A stretch of 64,000 nucleotides of DNA from CABMKH01 sp040797625 (GTDB lineage Bacteria; Bacillota; Clostridia; Tissierellales; Tissierellaceae), in NCBI GenBank assembly GCA_052067355.1, contig JBQHQH010000005.1:1-64000 (forward strand), given 5' to 3'. The notes under the pieces were generated by a model. That model made no database searches, had not been told where the DNA came from, and was given only the letters and a program-made list of their open reading frames with translations. Positions 52,765-62,273 of this stretch are shown here, piece after piece; positions within the stretch are counted from its first letter, which is position 1, and each line of letters begins with the position of its first letter. The position numbers and the translations under genes were made by a program.

Positions 52765-54043
52765 CTAAAGTCCTAACTTCTCCAATTAAATATAAAGAAC
52801 CTCCAAATACAATTAAATCATCTTTATGGGCAATAGATATTGACTTATCAACAGCTTTCTTAATATCTCTTTCAATATAGACTTCCTTGTGATATTTTTC
52901 CACCTTTTCAGCCAATAACTCTGCATCTAGTTTCCTAGGCATATTGACCTCAGTTACTATGACCTTGTCTGCTAAGGGGATCAATGTATCTACCATATGA
53001 TCTACATCCTTATCCTTTAATATACCTATTCCTAATATTAGATTTCTATACTCAAATAGCTCTAATGCCTTTTTCAAATTCTCTATCCCTTGGACATTAT
53101 GGGCACCATCGATTAAGAATCTTGGACTTTTCTTCAATATCTCTAGACGCCCTTTCCACTTGGTCTTCAATATTCCATCTAGAATATTATCATTATCTAT
53201 ATCCAAAAGTCCTCTTTCTCTTAATATCATCAATGTTGTAATAGCTAGGGATGCATTATATATCTGATATTCACCTATCATGGATATCCTTATATCTCTT
53301 ATTATATCTTTATTACGATGGTAATTAAACACACTGCCAAATTCAGATTCCTCTACTACATCTACATCTGATTTTTCACTAAAGAAGATATCTGCGTTCA
53401 TGTCCTTAGCTACATCTTTCAACACCTTTTCAGCTTCTGCTCTTTGTGGATAGGAGATTACTAAGCCATCTCTCTTGATTATACCTGCTTTTTGATAGGC
53501 TATCTTATCTAATGTATCACCTAGCTCTTTTATATGATCAAAGTCTATTGTAGTAATTACTGAAGCTATAGAAGATCTTATAATATTAGTAGAGTCAAAC
53601 CTACCGCCTAATCCTACTTCTAAAATCACATAGTCTGGATTTTCTTGACTATAATAGACAAATGCAATGGCAGTGATTATCTCAAAGGTAGTAGGATGCT
53701 CAAGTCCTTCTTTCACCATCTGGTCTGCAGCAGTCTTTACCAAAGAGGTAATTCTACCTAAATCCTCATCAGAGATATCCATTCCATTTAGCTGTATTCT
53801 CTCGTTAAACCTCTCTAAATAAGGTGATGTAAATAATCCAACGCTATACCCTGCTTCCATAATACAGTTAGCTAAATAAGAAGACGTAGATCCCTTGCCA
53901 TTTGTTCCCGCAATATGGATTATCTTTAATCTATCCTGTGGATTATCTAGCAATTCCAATAGTCTACCTATAGAACTTAATCCCAATCTAGAACCAAATT
54001 TATCTTTATCATTAATATAATTTAAAGCATCCTCATATCTCAT
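52751..54043 (-). CDS. folC: folylpolyglutamate synthase/dihydrofolate synthase
   Basis: 430 residues, Mur-ligase fold. P-loop HIAGTNGKGSTSSYLA (about residue 43), the folate-binding GLFTSPYLERFNERI, the EVGLGGRFDSTN metal-site region and the IDGAHNVQGIENL C-terminal motif are intact. It adds glutamate to folates. It starts 11 bp after valS and shares its transcript and thus the valine T-box. Confidence 0.95.
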   Translation of the reverse strand: MRYEDALNYINDKDKFGSRLGLSSIGRLLELLDNPQDRLKIIHIAGTNGKGSTSSYLANCIMEAGYSVGLFTSPYLERFNERIQLNGMDISDEDLGRITSLVKTAADQMVKEGLEHPTTFEIITAIAFVYYSQENPDYVILEVGLGGRFDSTNIIRSSIASVITTIDFDHIKELGDTLDKIAYQKAGIIKRDGLVISYPQRAEAEKVLKDVAKDMNADIFFSEKSDVDVVEESEFGSVFNYHRNKDIIRDIRISMIGEYQIYNASLAITTLMILRERGLLDIDNDNILDGILKTKWKGRLEILKKSPRFLIDGAHNVQGIENLKKALELFEYRNLILGIGILKDKDVDHMVDTLIPLADKVIVTEVNMPRKLDAELLAEKVEKYHKEVYIERDIKKAVDKSISIAHKDDLIVFGGSLYLIGEVRTLVNLL

Positions 54044-54054
54044 ATTTATCCACC

Positions 54055-56706
54055 TTATCTATTATTTTTTAAGCTGGCTATTCTCTCTAGGACTTTTTCC
54101 ATCATATCTTCATATTTATTGAGTTTTTCTTTCTCTCCATTTACAACTTCTTCTGGAGCTTTAGAGACAAATCCTTGATTAGATAGTTTTCCCTTGACTC
54201 TCTTTAATTCTCCTTCAAGCTTTTCTCTTTCCTTTTCCAATCTTTCAATCTCTTTATCAAAATCAATCAGATCTTTAAGAGGTAAAAATGCCTCTGCTTT
54301 ATCTAGAACTACTGATATATTATCTTCTCCCAAGTTATCATTTTTAGAGATTATCTTGATACTTTCTCCACTTGCTAGATTGATAAAGTATCTCTCTCCC
54401 TTGGATATGATACTCTCTATCTCTCTATCTTCTGTAACAAATATTATACTTGACTTTCTCGACGGAGCTACATTCATCTCTGCTCTCGCATTTCTAATTC
54501 CCTTAATTGCAGTTTTTATAAATTCTATAGCTCTTTCTGATTCATCAAAACTCAATTCTTCTCTAAATTTAGGCCATTTAGATAATATTAAAGGTTCTTC
54601 ATTATTTGGCAGGTGTTGCCATATCTCTTCTGTAATAAATGGCATAAATGGATGTAATAATCTATTTATATCCTTTAATACATATAATAGTACCTGTTGT
54701 GCCAATTCTTTAGTATTAGCGTCATCACCATATAATCGTGATTTAACCATTTCAATATACCAATCACAATAGTCATCCCAGATAAAATCATACACCTTCT
54801 GTGCAGCTAATCCAATCTCATATTTGTCTAGGTTTTCTGTTACCTCTTTTATTACATCATTCAATCTAGATAAGATCCATCTATCTTCTTCCTCTAACTC
54901 AGATATTTCAAATTTCCTTGTCGCTATATCTTCTTCTAAATTCATAAGGACAAATCTAGTAGCATTCCAAAGTTTATTGGCAAAGTTTCTATTAGCCTCT
55001 ACTCTTTCCATGTAGAATCTCATATCATTTCCAGGAGTATTACCTGTAACCAATGTAAATCTCAAAGCATCTGCTCCATAGATATTGATAACTTCCAGTG
55101 GGTCAATACCATTACCCAAAGACTTACTCATCTTTCTTCCTTCACTATCTCTTACAAGACCAGTTAAGAATACATCTTTAAATGGCAACTCTCCCATCTG
55201 TTCTATACTCGAAAATACCATTCTGATTACCCAGAAGAATATAATATCATATCCTGTAACTAGAACATCAGTAGGGAAAAAGTATTTTAAATCCTCAGTA
55301 TTATCTGGCCAACCTAATGTTGAAAATGGCCATAATGCTGAAGAGAACCAAGTATCTAATGTATCCTCATCTTGATGAATATTAGTGCTATTACATTTAG
55401 TACAGCTAGATGGCTTCTCCCTTGATACCATCACTTCACCACAATCATCACAATAATATACTGGAAGTCTATGACCCCACCATAACTGTCTAGATATACA
55501 CCAGTCCTTAATATTCTCCAACCAGTGAATATATACCTTTCCAAATCTCTCAGGTATAAAGTTCAACTCTCCATTTTTATAGGCTTCTAACGCTGGTTTT
55601 GCTAATGGTTCCATCTTTACAAACCATTGTTTTGATATCAATGGTTCAATTATTGTATTACAACGTTCACAATGTCCTATTGCATTTTCGTGGTCTTTTA
55701 CCTCTACTAAATAACCTGCATCATCTAGGTCTTTTACTATCCTCTTTCTAGCTTCAAACCTTTCTAATCCCTCATATTTTCCACCATTGGAATTTATATA
55801 TCCCTTCTCATCTATAACTATAAACTGTCCAAGGTCAAATCTCTCTCCTACTTCAAAGTCATTTGGATCATGGGATGGTGTTATCTTAACTGCTCCAGTA
55901 CCAAATTCCATATCTACATAGTCGTCTGCTATAATAGGGATCTCCCTATTTACTAAAGGTAATATGGCTACCTTTCCAACTAAGTCTGTATATCTTTCAT
56001 CTTTTGGATTAACAGCTATAGCTAAATCTCCTAATATGGTTTCAGGTCTTGTTGTAGCAATTGTTATAAAATCTTTACTATCTTTAATTGGATAATTTAT
56101 ATGCCATATATATCCCTTGCTGTCTTCATGCTCAACTTCTGCATCTGATATGGCTGTCTTACAACTAGGACACCAGTTTATTATCCTATCTCCTCTATAG
56201 ATCAGGTCTTTCTCATATAGCCTAATAAATACTTCTTCTACAGCTTTGCTTAATTTTTCATCTAAGGTAAATCTATCTCTACTCCAATCACAGGATACTC
56301 CAAGTTTTTTAAGTTGGTTTTTGATAGTTCCTCCATATAGATGAGTCCATTCCCAAGCTTCTTCTATAAATTTCTTTCTACCTAATTCTTCCTTTGTCTT
56401 TCCTTCTTTAGTAATCTTCTCAACTACCTTTGCCTCTGTAGATATGCTTGCATGGTCTGTACCCGGAAGCCATAGAGCTTCATATCCATCCATCCTCTTC
56501 CATCTAGTCAATACATCCTGAATTGTATTATTCAACGCATGACCCATATGAAGACTTCCTGTAACATTTGGTGGCGGCATCATTATAGTATATGGCTTTT
56601 TATTTTCATCTACATGGGCCACAAAATACTCATTATCATTCCAATACTTATATAACCGATCTTCAAAATCCTTTGGATCATATGTCTTTGGTAAATTCTC
56701 CAACAT
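54055..56706 (-). CDS. valS: valyl-tRNA synthetase
   Basis: About 883 residues, class I. HIGH motif PPPNVTGSLHMGHALNNT (about residue 45), CP1 editing domain (about 190-370), zinc-binding CDDCGEV/CTKC, KMSKS in GRKMSKSLGNGIDP, anticodon-binding domain and a C-terminal coiled coil (about 815-880). Charges tRNA-Val and edits threonine. The ATG at 56706 has GGGAGG at 7 nt; the ATGs at 56712 and 56721 are too close to or upstream of it. Confidence 0.96.
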   Translation of the reverse strand: MLENLPKTYDPKDFEDRLYKYWNDNEYFVAHVDENKKPYTIMMPPPNVTGSLHMGHALNNTIQDVLTRWKRMDGYEALWLPGTDHASISTEAKVVEKITKEGKTKEELGRKKFIEEAWEWTHLYGGTIKNQLKKLGVSCDWSRDRFTLDEKLSKAVEEVFIRLYEKDLIYRGDRIINWCPSCKTAISDAEVEHEDSKGYIWHINYPIKDSKDFITIATTRPETILGDLAIAVNPKDERYTDLVGKVAILPLVNREIPIIADDYVDMEFGTGAVKITPSHDPNDFEVGERFDLGQFIVIDEKGYINSNGGKYEGLERFEARKRIVKDLDDAGYLVEVKDHENAIGHCERCNTIIEPLISKQWFVKMEPLAKPALEAYKNGELNFIPERFGKVYIHWLENIKDWCISRQLWWGHRLPVYYCDDCGEVMVSREKPSSCTKCNSTNIHQDEDTLDTWFSSALWPFSTLGWPDNTEDLKYFFPTDVLVTGYDIIFFWVIRMVFSSIEQMGELPFKDVFLTGLVRDSEGRKMSKSLGNGIDPLEVINIYGADALRFTLVTGNTPGNDMRFYMERVEANRNFANKLWNATRFVLMNLEEDIATRKFEISELEEEDRWILSRLNDVIKEVTENLDKYEIGLAAQKVYDFIWDDYCDWYIEMVKSRLYGDDANTKELAQQVLLYVLKDINRLLHPFMPFITEEIWQHLPNNEEPLILSKWPKFREELSFDESERAIEFIKTAIKGIRNARAEMNVAPSRKSSIIFVTEDREIESIISKGERYFINLASGESIKIISKNDNLGEDNISVVLDKAEAFLPLKDLIDFDKEIERLEKEREKLEGELKRVKGKLSNQGFVSKAPEEVVNGEKEKLNKYEDMMEKVLERIASLKNNR

Positions 56707-56725
56707 CTTCATTCCTCCCATAAAA

Positions 56726-56985
56726 TAAAAAATCCCTTCATTCCTCTATTATAAGGACGAAGGGTCAATATCGCGGTACCACCTTAATTCCATAGACTAA
56801 TATCTATGGCTCTCAAATATTATAACGGAATAACCGTCTAAACCTACTATATTTCAGCTTAGATGCTCCAAAGCTACATTCAATAGATATTGCTCTAAGA
56901 TCTCTCACCCTAGGATCTTCTCTCTGTAAAAGTTATCTATCTACTCCTCTTTTTCATAGCAATTGTAAAATTATTGTCTTAATTA
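56726..56985 (-). promoter_or_regulatory. T-box leader, valine-specific (GTA specifier), upstream of valS-folC
   Basis: T-box sequence AAGGTGGTACCGCGA (56771-56785), terminator with T run (56728-56764), and Stem I. In the specifier loop GAAT is followed by GTA (56875-56877), a valine codon. Confidence 0.95.
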
Positions 56986-56999
56986 TATAGATAAATTCT

Positions 57000-57545
57000 C
57001 TATTTGTCAACTAACTCCTTGTGGATTTTCCTCATATTGATATAGATAATAAAATACTTTATAAAAGCTAATATGTTCAATAGGACCATTATAAAAAATA
57101 ATCCCATTGATATCCTTTCGGGAAATTTAAAGACAATAGATAATGTTGCCATATAAAAAGACATAGTTGCAATCTTACCATATCTATTAGAAGGTAGGAC
57201 CTGATTGCCTTTAAATAGATATAGTATTATACCGCCTAATATCATGGTTATCTCCTTTGCTCCTATGGCAAACAAAATCCAAGCTGGAATCAATTCAGCC
57301 CAAGTAAAACTTATTAGAACTGCAAAGGTCATCATCTTGTCTGCAAATGGGTCTAAAACGCTACCTAATTTAGTTATTAAATTATATTTTCTCGCTATAT
57401 ATCCATCTAATACATCTGAAATACCTGCCAATATAAATATAAATCCAGCTAATAATATCCTATTCTTTAAATTTGAGAAGGATATCCAAAGATATATAGG
57501 AACTAAAATTATCCTTAACATGGTTAAAACATTAGGTATGTTCAT
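57000..57545 (-). CDS. pgsA: CDP-diacylglycerol-glycerol-3-phosphate 3-phosphatidyltransferase
   Basis: 181 residues, membrane enzyme making phosphatidylglycerol phosphate. The CDP-alcohol phosphotransferase motif DG-x2-AR-x8-G-x3-D-x3-D is seen as DGYIARKYNLITKLGSVLDP followed by FADK. Four or five membrane segments. Start with GGAGGCAAG. Its stop is followed at once by the valS T-box leader. Confidence 0.94.
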   Translation of the reverse strand: MNIPNVLTMLRIILVPIYLWISFSNLKNRILLAGFIFILAGISDVLDGYIARKYNLITKLGSVLDPFADKMMTFAVLISFTWAELIPAWILFAIGAKEITMILGGIILYLFKGNQVLPSNRYGKIATMSFYMATLSIVFKFPERISMGLFFIMVLLNILAFIKYFIIYINMRKIHKELVDK

Positions 57546-57646
57546 ATCTTGCCTCCACTTTAAATTATAGTAACCATTGTATCTTAAGGGAATACAATAT
57601 CATTAAAGAAAGCATTATAATACTATAATATACAAGGAGTGATAGG

Positions 57647-58651
57647 ATGTCAAAAGATTTTAAATTTTTGGCATTTTGTCTAGTCATGGTCTTGACTTTA
57701 ACCGTGATTGGAACAGCATGTACAAAAAATCCAAATCAAAAGATTAAATTGATGGAAGTCACCCACTCTCTATTTTATACCCCACAATATGTGGCAATAA
57801 CAGAAGGTTTCTTTGAAGAAGAGGGACTAGATATTGAATTAATCAATGGTAAAGGTGCAGATAAGGTAATGGCTGCACTTCTAAGCGGAGAAGTAGACAT
57901 AGGATTTATGGGACCAGAGGCATCAGTATACGTATATAATCAAGGGCGGAAAGACTATGTAGTAAACTTTGCCCAACTTACGCAGAGAGATGGATCTTTT
58001 TTAGTAGGTAGAGAAAAAGACGACAACTTCACCTTTGACAAATTAAACGGAAAAACTGTTATAGGTGGAAGAAAAGGCGGGATGCCGGAAATGACCTTAG
58101 AATATGTATTAAAATCTAAGGGATTAAAATTAGATGAAGATGTAATAGTTAGAACTGATATTCAATTTGAAGCTATGGCAGGTGCCTTTATAGCTGGAGA
58201 AGGGGACTATGTCACCCTATTTGAACCTGTAGCGACTGCACTAGAAAAAGAAGGAAAGGGATATGTAGTAGCTTCTATTGGAAAAGAAGGAGGTTATATT
58301 CCATATACATGCTATTCTACAACAGGTGAATACCTAGAAAAAAATCCGGAAACAATACAGAAATTTACAAACGCCCTATATAAAGGTATGCTTTGGGTAC
58401 AAGAACATTCATCTGAGGAAATAGCTAAAGCTTTAAAGCCTCAATTTCCAGATACAGAAGAAGAAATATTGATAACTTTAATAGACAGATACAAAGAACA
58501 GGATAGCTGGAAACCAGATTTAATCATCACTGAAGACGGTCTAAATCATATGATGAGTATAATGGAACTAGCAGGAGAATTGGAGCAGAGAGCAGATTAT
58601 AATAAGATAGTCACAACTAAATTCGCAGAAAAGGCAATGGAAAATAAATAA
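57647..58651 (+). CDS. ABC transporter substrate-binding lipoprotein (NitT/TauT/SsuA-like)
   Basis: 334 residues. Lipoprotein signal peptide with lipobox VIGTAC (Cys about residue 25), then a THI5/NMT1-like binding fold (TPQYVAITEGFFEEEGLDIEL, KVMAALLSGEVDIGFMGPEA in parts). Family members bind nitrate, sulphonates or pyrimidine precursors outside the membrane. No permease or ATPase gene is next to it, so it depends on a transporter encoded elsewhere. Start with AAGGAGTGAT. Confidence 0.85.
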   Translation: MSKDFKFLAFCLVMVLTLTVIGTACTKNPNQKIKLMEVTHSLFYTPQYVAITEGFFEEEGLDIELINGKGADKVMAALLSGEVDIGFMGPEASVYVYNQGRKDYVVNFAQLTQRDGSFLVGREKDDNFTFDKLNGKTVIGGRKGGMPEMTLEYVLKSKGLKLDEDVIVRTDIQFEAMAGAFIAGEGDYVTLFEPVATALEKEGKGYVVASIGKEGGYIPYTCYSTTGEYLEKNPETIQKFTNALYKGMLWVQEHSSEEIAKALKPQFPDTEEEILITLIDRYKEQDSWKPDLIITEDGLNHMMSIMELAGELEQRADYNKIVTTKFAEKAMENK

Positions 58652-58682
58652 AGACGTACCCCTTAATATGGGGTATGTCTTT
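58651..58682. terminator. bidirectional terminator between the lipoprotein gene and trpS
   Basis: AAGACGTACCCC and GGGGTATGTCTT pair with a short AT loop; A and T tails on both sides suit both converging genes. Confidence 0.8.
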
Positions 58683-59673
58683 ACTTTTGAACGAATCCTA
58701 CTTTTCTATAGACCTTACTCAACATCTTTGCAGCTTGACGTTCAGCTTTTTTGGCACCTTCTCTATATACTTCTTCTAAATAGTCCTTATTCTTCATTAG
58801 GTAATCATATTTTTCACGAACAGGGGATAGTCCTTCGACTATTATCTCTGCCAAATCATCTTTGAACTTTCCATATCCTGTTCCCTCATATCTAGATACT
58901 ATTTCTTCCATATCCTCCATAGTGAAGACTTTGTATATATTCAATAGATTTTTTAATCCTGCTTGCTCATCATTGTAGGATACTACTCCAACAGAATCTG
59001 TTACTGCTCTCTTAATCTTTCTCCTTATATCATCTGGCTTATCTAGTAATAGTATATATGCATTTTGATCTTTATCTGATTTACTCATTTTAATTGATGG
59101 ATCCTGAAGACTCATAATTCTAGCTCCAGATTCCTTTATTAAAGGTTCTGGAACTCTGAAAGTTTCACTATATCTACTGTTAAATCTTTCAGCTAAATCC
59201 CTAGCCAATTCTAAATGTTGTTTTTGATCCTCTCCAACTGGAACCAAATCTGCATTATATAACAATATATCTGCCGCCATTAAAACAGGATAAGTAAATA
59301 AGCCTGCGTTTAGATTTTCTTCTGATCTTCTGGATTTCTCTTTAAATTGAGTCATCCTATTTAATTGACCCATATAGGTTATAGTATTTAAAACCCAAGA
59401 TAATTCTGCATGAGCTGGCACATGAGATTGAATAAATAATGCAGATTTTTCTGGATCAATACCAGATGCCAATAATAATGCCAAAACTTCCAAAGTGTTC
59501 TTTCTCAAATCCTTTGGAATCTGTGGCACTGTTATAGCATGCTGATTTACTACACAATAAAAACAATTATATTCATCTTGAAGTCCAACCCAATTCCTTA
59601 TAGCTCCTATATAATTTCCCATAGTCAAACCACCAGATGGTTGAACTCCACTAAAAACTATCTTTTTCTCCAT
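58681..59673 (-). CDS. trpS: tryptophanyl-tRNA synthetase
   Basis: 330 residues, class I. HIGH-type motif PSGGLTMGNYIGAIRNW (about residue 10), MAADILLYNADLVPVGEDQKQH region, and KMSKS (IKMSKSDKD). Charges tRNA-Trp. Start with GGAGGG. Regulated by the T-box leader upstream. Confidence 0.97.
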   Translation of the reverse strand: MEKKIVFSGVQPSGGLTMGNYIGAIRNWVGLQDEYNCFYCVVNQHAITVPQIPKDLRKNTLEVLALLLASGIDPEKSALFIQSHVPAHAELSWVLNTITYMGQLNRMTQFKEKSRRSEENLNAGLFTYPVLMAADILLYNADLVPVGEDQKQHLELARDLAERFNSRYSETFRVPEPLIKESGARIMSLQDPSIKMSKSDKDQNAYILLLDKPDDIRRKIKRAVTDSVGVVSYNDEQAGLKNLLNIYKVFTMEDMEEIVSRYEGTGYGKFKDDLAEIIVEGLSPVREKYDYLMKNKDYLEEVYREGAKKAERQAAKMLSKVYRKVGFVQK

Positions 59674-59692
59674 ACATAATCCCTCCTAAAAA

Positions 59693-59930
59693 TAAAAAAC
59701 TCTTCATCTCCAAAGAAGAGACGAAGAGTAAATTCCGCGGTACCACTCTAATTGCTATAAAAAGCCAACTTTAATCAAATAAGGACGATCAACCCTATAT
59801 CTTACTAATTTCAGATATATACTCCTAGGTCCATTCATCACAATAGCACCACCAGGTTTCCACCATCCCCAGTTCTCTTTAGGTCTTTACCATGACTACT
59901 ATTCCTATTCCTTGTATTTAATATATTAAA
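59693..59930 (-). promoter_or_regulatory. T-box leader, tryptophan-specific (TGG specifier), upstream of trpS
   Basis: T-box sequence GAGTGGTACCGCGG (59735-59748), terminator with T run (59694-59730), Stem I with GGGATGGTGG. In the specifier loop GATGAA is followed by TGG (59831-59833), the tryptophan codon; by alignment with the other leaders here the register TGG is preferred over the overlapping GGA. Confidence 0.92.
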
Positions 59931-59971
59931 TATACTATACTCTAGAATAAAAGATTTGTAAACCATAATTT

Positions 59972-60514
59972 TTAAACAATATACATATATCCGCAATTTT
60001 TCTTTTTAACAACTCTTGCTGGAGAACCAACTGCTGTAGAATATGGAGGTACATCTTCCAATACCACAGAATTAGCTCCTATCTTAGCTCCCTTTCCTAT
60101 GGTGATTGGACCTAAGATCTTTGCGCCTGCTCCTATTATCACATCATCCTCTATTGTAGGATGTCTTTTGACCCCCTTTTCTCCACCTATACCTCCTAAG
60201 GTGACACCATGATACATCAATACATTATTACCTATTTCAGCGGTTTCTCCTATTACTACCCCCATTCCATGGTCTATAAAAATCTTCTCTCCTATTTTAG
60301 CACCTGGATGTATCTCTATACCAGTTTTTCTTCTGGCTCGTTGAGATATTATCCAAGAAAGTGTAAATCTTTTCTTTTCATATAGTCTATGTGCAATTCT
60401 ATGATAAAATAAAGCCTTCACACTTGGATAAAAAAACATTGCTGTAAAGAGACTTTTGGAAGCTGGATCTTTCTCTAGTATGTTCCTTCCCTCTCTTATG
60501 AAGAACTTAAACAT
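59972..60514 (-). CDS. cysE: serine O-acetyltransferase
   Basis: About 180 residues. Short Firmicute-type enzyme: N-terminal helices, then a left-handed beta-helix of hexapeptide repeats (IHPGAKIGEKIFIDHGMGVV; IGETAEIG; HGVTLGG; VIIGAGAKILG). Makes O-acetylserine for cysteine synthesis. The ATG at 60514 has GGAGA that overlaps the cysK stop; the longer frame begins inside cysK. Second gene of the cysK-cysE operon. Confidence 0.95.
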   Translation of the reverse strand: MFKFFIREGRNILEKDPASKSLFTAMFFYPSVKALFYHRIAHRLYEKKRFTLSWIISQRARRKTGIEIHPGAKIGEKIFIDHGMGVVIGETAEIGNNVLMYHGVTLGGIGGEKGVKRHPTIEDDVIIGAGAKILGPITIGKGAKIGANSVVLEDVPPYSTAVGSPARVVKKKNCGYMYIV

Positions 60515-60518
60515 GCTA

Positions 60519-61436
60519 TCACTCTCCATCAAATAGATCTGTAGATAGATATCTTTCTCCAGTATCTGGCAATATTGCCAACACTCTCTTATCAGGTCCT
60601 AACTTCTTAGCTATTTCTACTGCTCCTGCTAAATTTGCTCCTGCTGAAATCCCAGTTAGAATACCTTCTTCCCTTGCCAATCTTCTGGAATATAGATATG
60701 CTATTTCTTCATCAATATTTAAAATTTCATCTACTACTTCCCTGTCAAATATCTCTGGTACAAAATTAGCTCCTATTCCCTGTATCTTATGCCCACCAGC
60801 TTCTCCACCTGTTAGTACTGGAGATTTAGCTGGTTGAACAGCCACTATTTTTATGTCCTTGTTATATTCCTTTAGTCGTTTTCCTGTTCCTGATACTGTT
60901 CCGCCTGTTCCAACCCCTGCCACAAATGCATCAATCTTTCCTTGTGTATCTTCAATTATTTCTACACCAGTAGTTTCATAATGTGCTGATATATTGTTTA
61001 TATTGGAAAATTGATTTGGCATAAAATAATTATTTTCCTTGGACAACTTTTCCGCCAATTCTACAGAGCCTGCCATCCCATATCTTCCCTCAGTTAATAT
61101 TATCTCTGCTCCATATGCTTCCATCAACTTTCTTCTTTCTACACTCATAGTATCAGGCATAACTAGTATTACCTTATATCCCTTTGCTGCTCCTACCATA
61201 GCTAATCCAATCCCAGTATTTCCACTGGTAGGTTCTATTATAGTTCCACCTTTAGATAATATCCCTTCTTTTTCAGCTGCTTCAATCATATACAATGCTG
61301 CTCTATCTTTCACACTTCCTGAAGGATTAAAAGCTTCAAGCTTTACAAGTATTTCTGCCATCCCTTCTTCTCTAATTCTATTTAACCTTACAATAGGTGT
61401 TCTTCCTACTAATTCTTCAATATTCTTTACAAACAT
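60519..61436 (-). CDS. cysK: cysteine synthase A (O-acetylserine sulfhydrylase)
   Basis: 305 residues, PLP enzyme of fold type II. PLP lysine in NPSGSVKDRAALYM (about residue 41), EPTSGNTGIGLAMV loop, GTGGTVSGTG phosphate loop and the late GISAGAN. Condenses O-acetylserine with sulphide to cysteine. Start with AGGAGG. Under the control of the cysteine T-box upstream, though 160 bp separate them. Confidence 0.96.
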   Translation of the reverse strand: MFVKNIEELVGRTPIVRLNRIREEGMAEILVKLEAFNPSGSVKDRAALYMIEAAEKEGILSKGGTIIEPTSGNTGIGLAMVGAAKGYKVILVMPDTMSVERRKLMEAYGAEIILTEGRYGMAGSVELAEKLSKENNYFMPNQFSNINNISAHYETTGVEIIEDTQGKIDAFVAGVGTGGTVSGTGKRLKEYNKDIKIVAVQPAKSPVLTGGEAGGHKIQGIGANFVPEIFDREVVDEILNIDEEIAYLYSRRLAREEGILTGISAGANLAGAVEIAKKLGPDKRVLAILPDTGERYLSTDLFDGE

Positions 61437-61601
61437 CTTACTTCCTCCTTTTATTTAATCTATAATTTAAAATCTAATATTAAATCCTAATAGTCTAAAC
61501 TTTTTTACCACCTTCCCACTTATACTTCAGCTAAATTTAGGATTGCACTAAATGAATCTATTAAATATCTTGTTTGTCTATCTATAATGTAAAATTGAAA
61601 A

Positions 61602-61860
61602 TAAAAAAACCCTTTGCCATGTATAAATAAATATACAGAGGCAAAAGGTTAGTTTCGCGGTTCCACTCTGCTCAGGGTAATCCCCAGCTCAATTCAAGTA
61701 CTTTCATACTCTAGTTCTGTAACGGGAACTACCGTTCAAGTCTACTATAATTTTCGACTTTATGCTCCTTAGTGCACTTCAACTATATACTGTATAAATC
61801 CTTCCCACCAACTGGATTCTCTCTGTGATACCCTATATAATCTACTTTACCAATTCATAG
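61602..61860 (-). promoter_or_regulatory. T-box leader, cysteine-specific (TGC specifier), upstream of cysK-cysE
   Basis: T-box sequence CAGAGTGGAACCGCG (61657-61671), terminator with seven T (61603-61651). In the specifier loop GAAG is followed by TGC (61774-61776), a cysteine codon. The 61437-61601 stretch between the terminator and cysK shows no gene; such a long gap is unusual. Confidence 0.93.
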
Positions 61861-62020
61861 CATTTTAGTATGTTTTAAATATTATATTAAAGTATAGCAT
61901 AATAGTTCATAAAAATAAAGAGATTTTTTTATTATTTTTTATTAAACTTTAGTTAATAATTATACTCCTACTATTTTTAGAAATATATAATGAGAATTCT
62001 CCTAAAATATATAAGGTTAT

Positions 62021-62110
62021 TTAGATGTCACTGCTTTTTCAAGTGCCTGATCAATATCCTATATTAGATCATCTACATCTTCTGTAGATATTTTATAAAA
62101 TTTTTTTATA
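62021..62110 (-). pseudogene. C-terminal relic of a Cys/Met-metabolism PLP enzyme
   Basis: The frame KISTEDVDDLI-stop-DIDQALEKAVTSK-stop resembles the last 25 residues of cystathionine gamma-synthase/lyase-type enzymes (RLSVGIEDVEDLIEDL-QAL). An in-frame TAG (near 62060) and an upstream TAA show that it is dead. It lies behind the cysteine operon, on the same strand. The rest of 61861-62273 is AT-rich with nothing recognised. Confidence 0.5.
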
Positions 62111-62273
62111 ATCCAAATGATATTTTACAGCATGTTAGCAGCCCCTATTTTTTACAAATTAACACATTATTTGAAAATATGTTATAATTTATCTGATACC
62201 CTATACTCATTTGGGCACAGGCAAATCATCGAATCAAAGATTTACATAAGTTTTCTTTATTGGAGGAACTGAT

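Noticed and set aside
54194..54772. 192-codon plus-strand open frame opposite valS
   Set aside because: Serine/leucine-rich shadow of the valS coiled-coil and anticodon domains, without a ribosome site.
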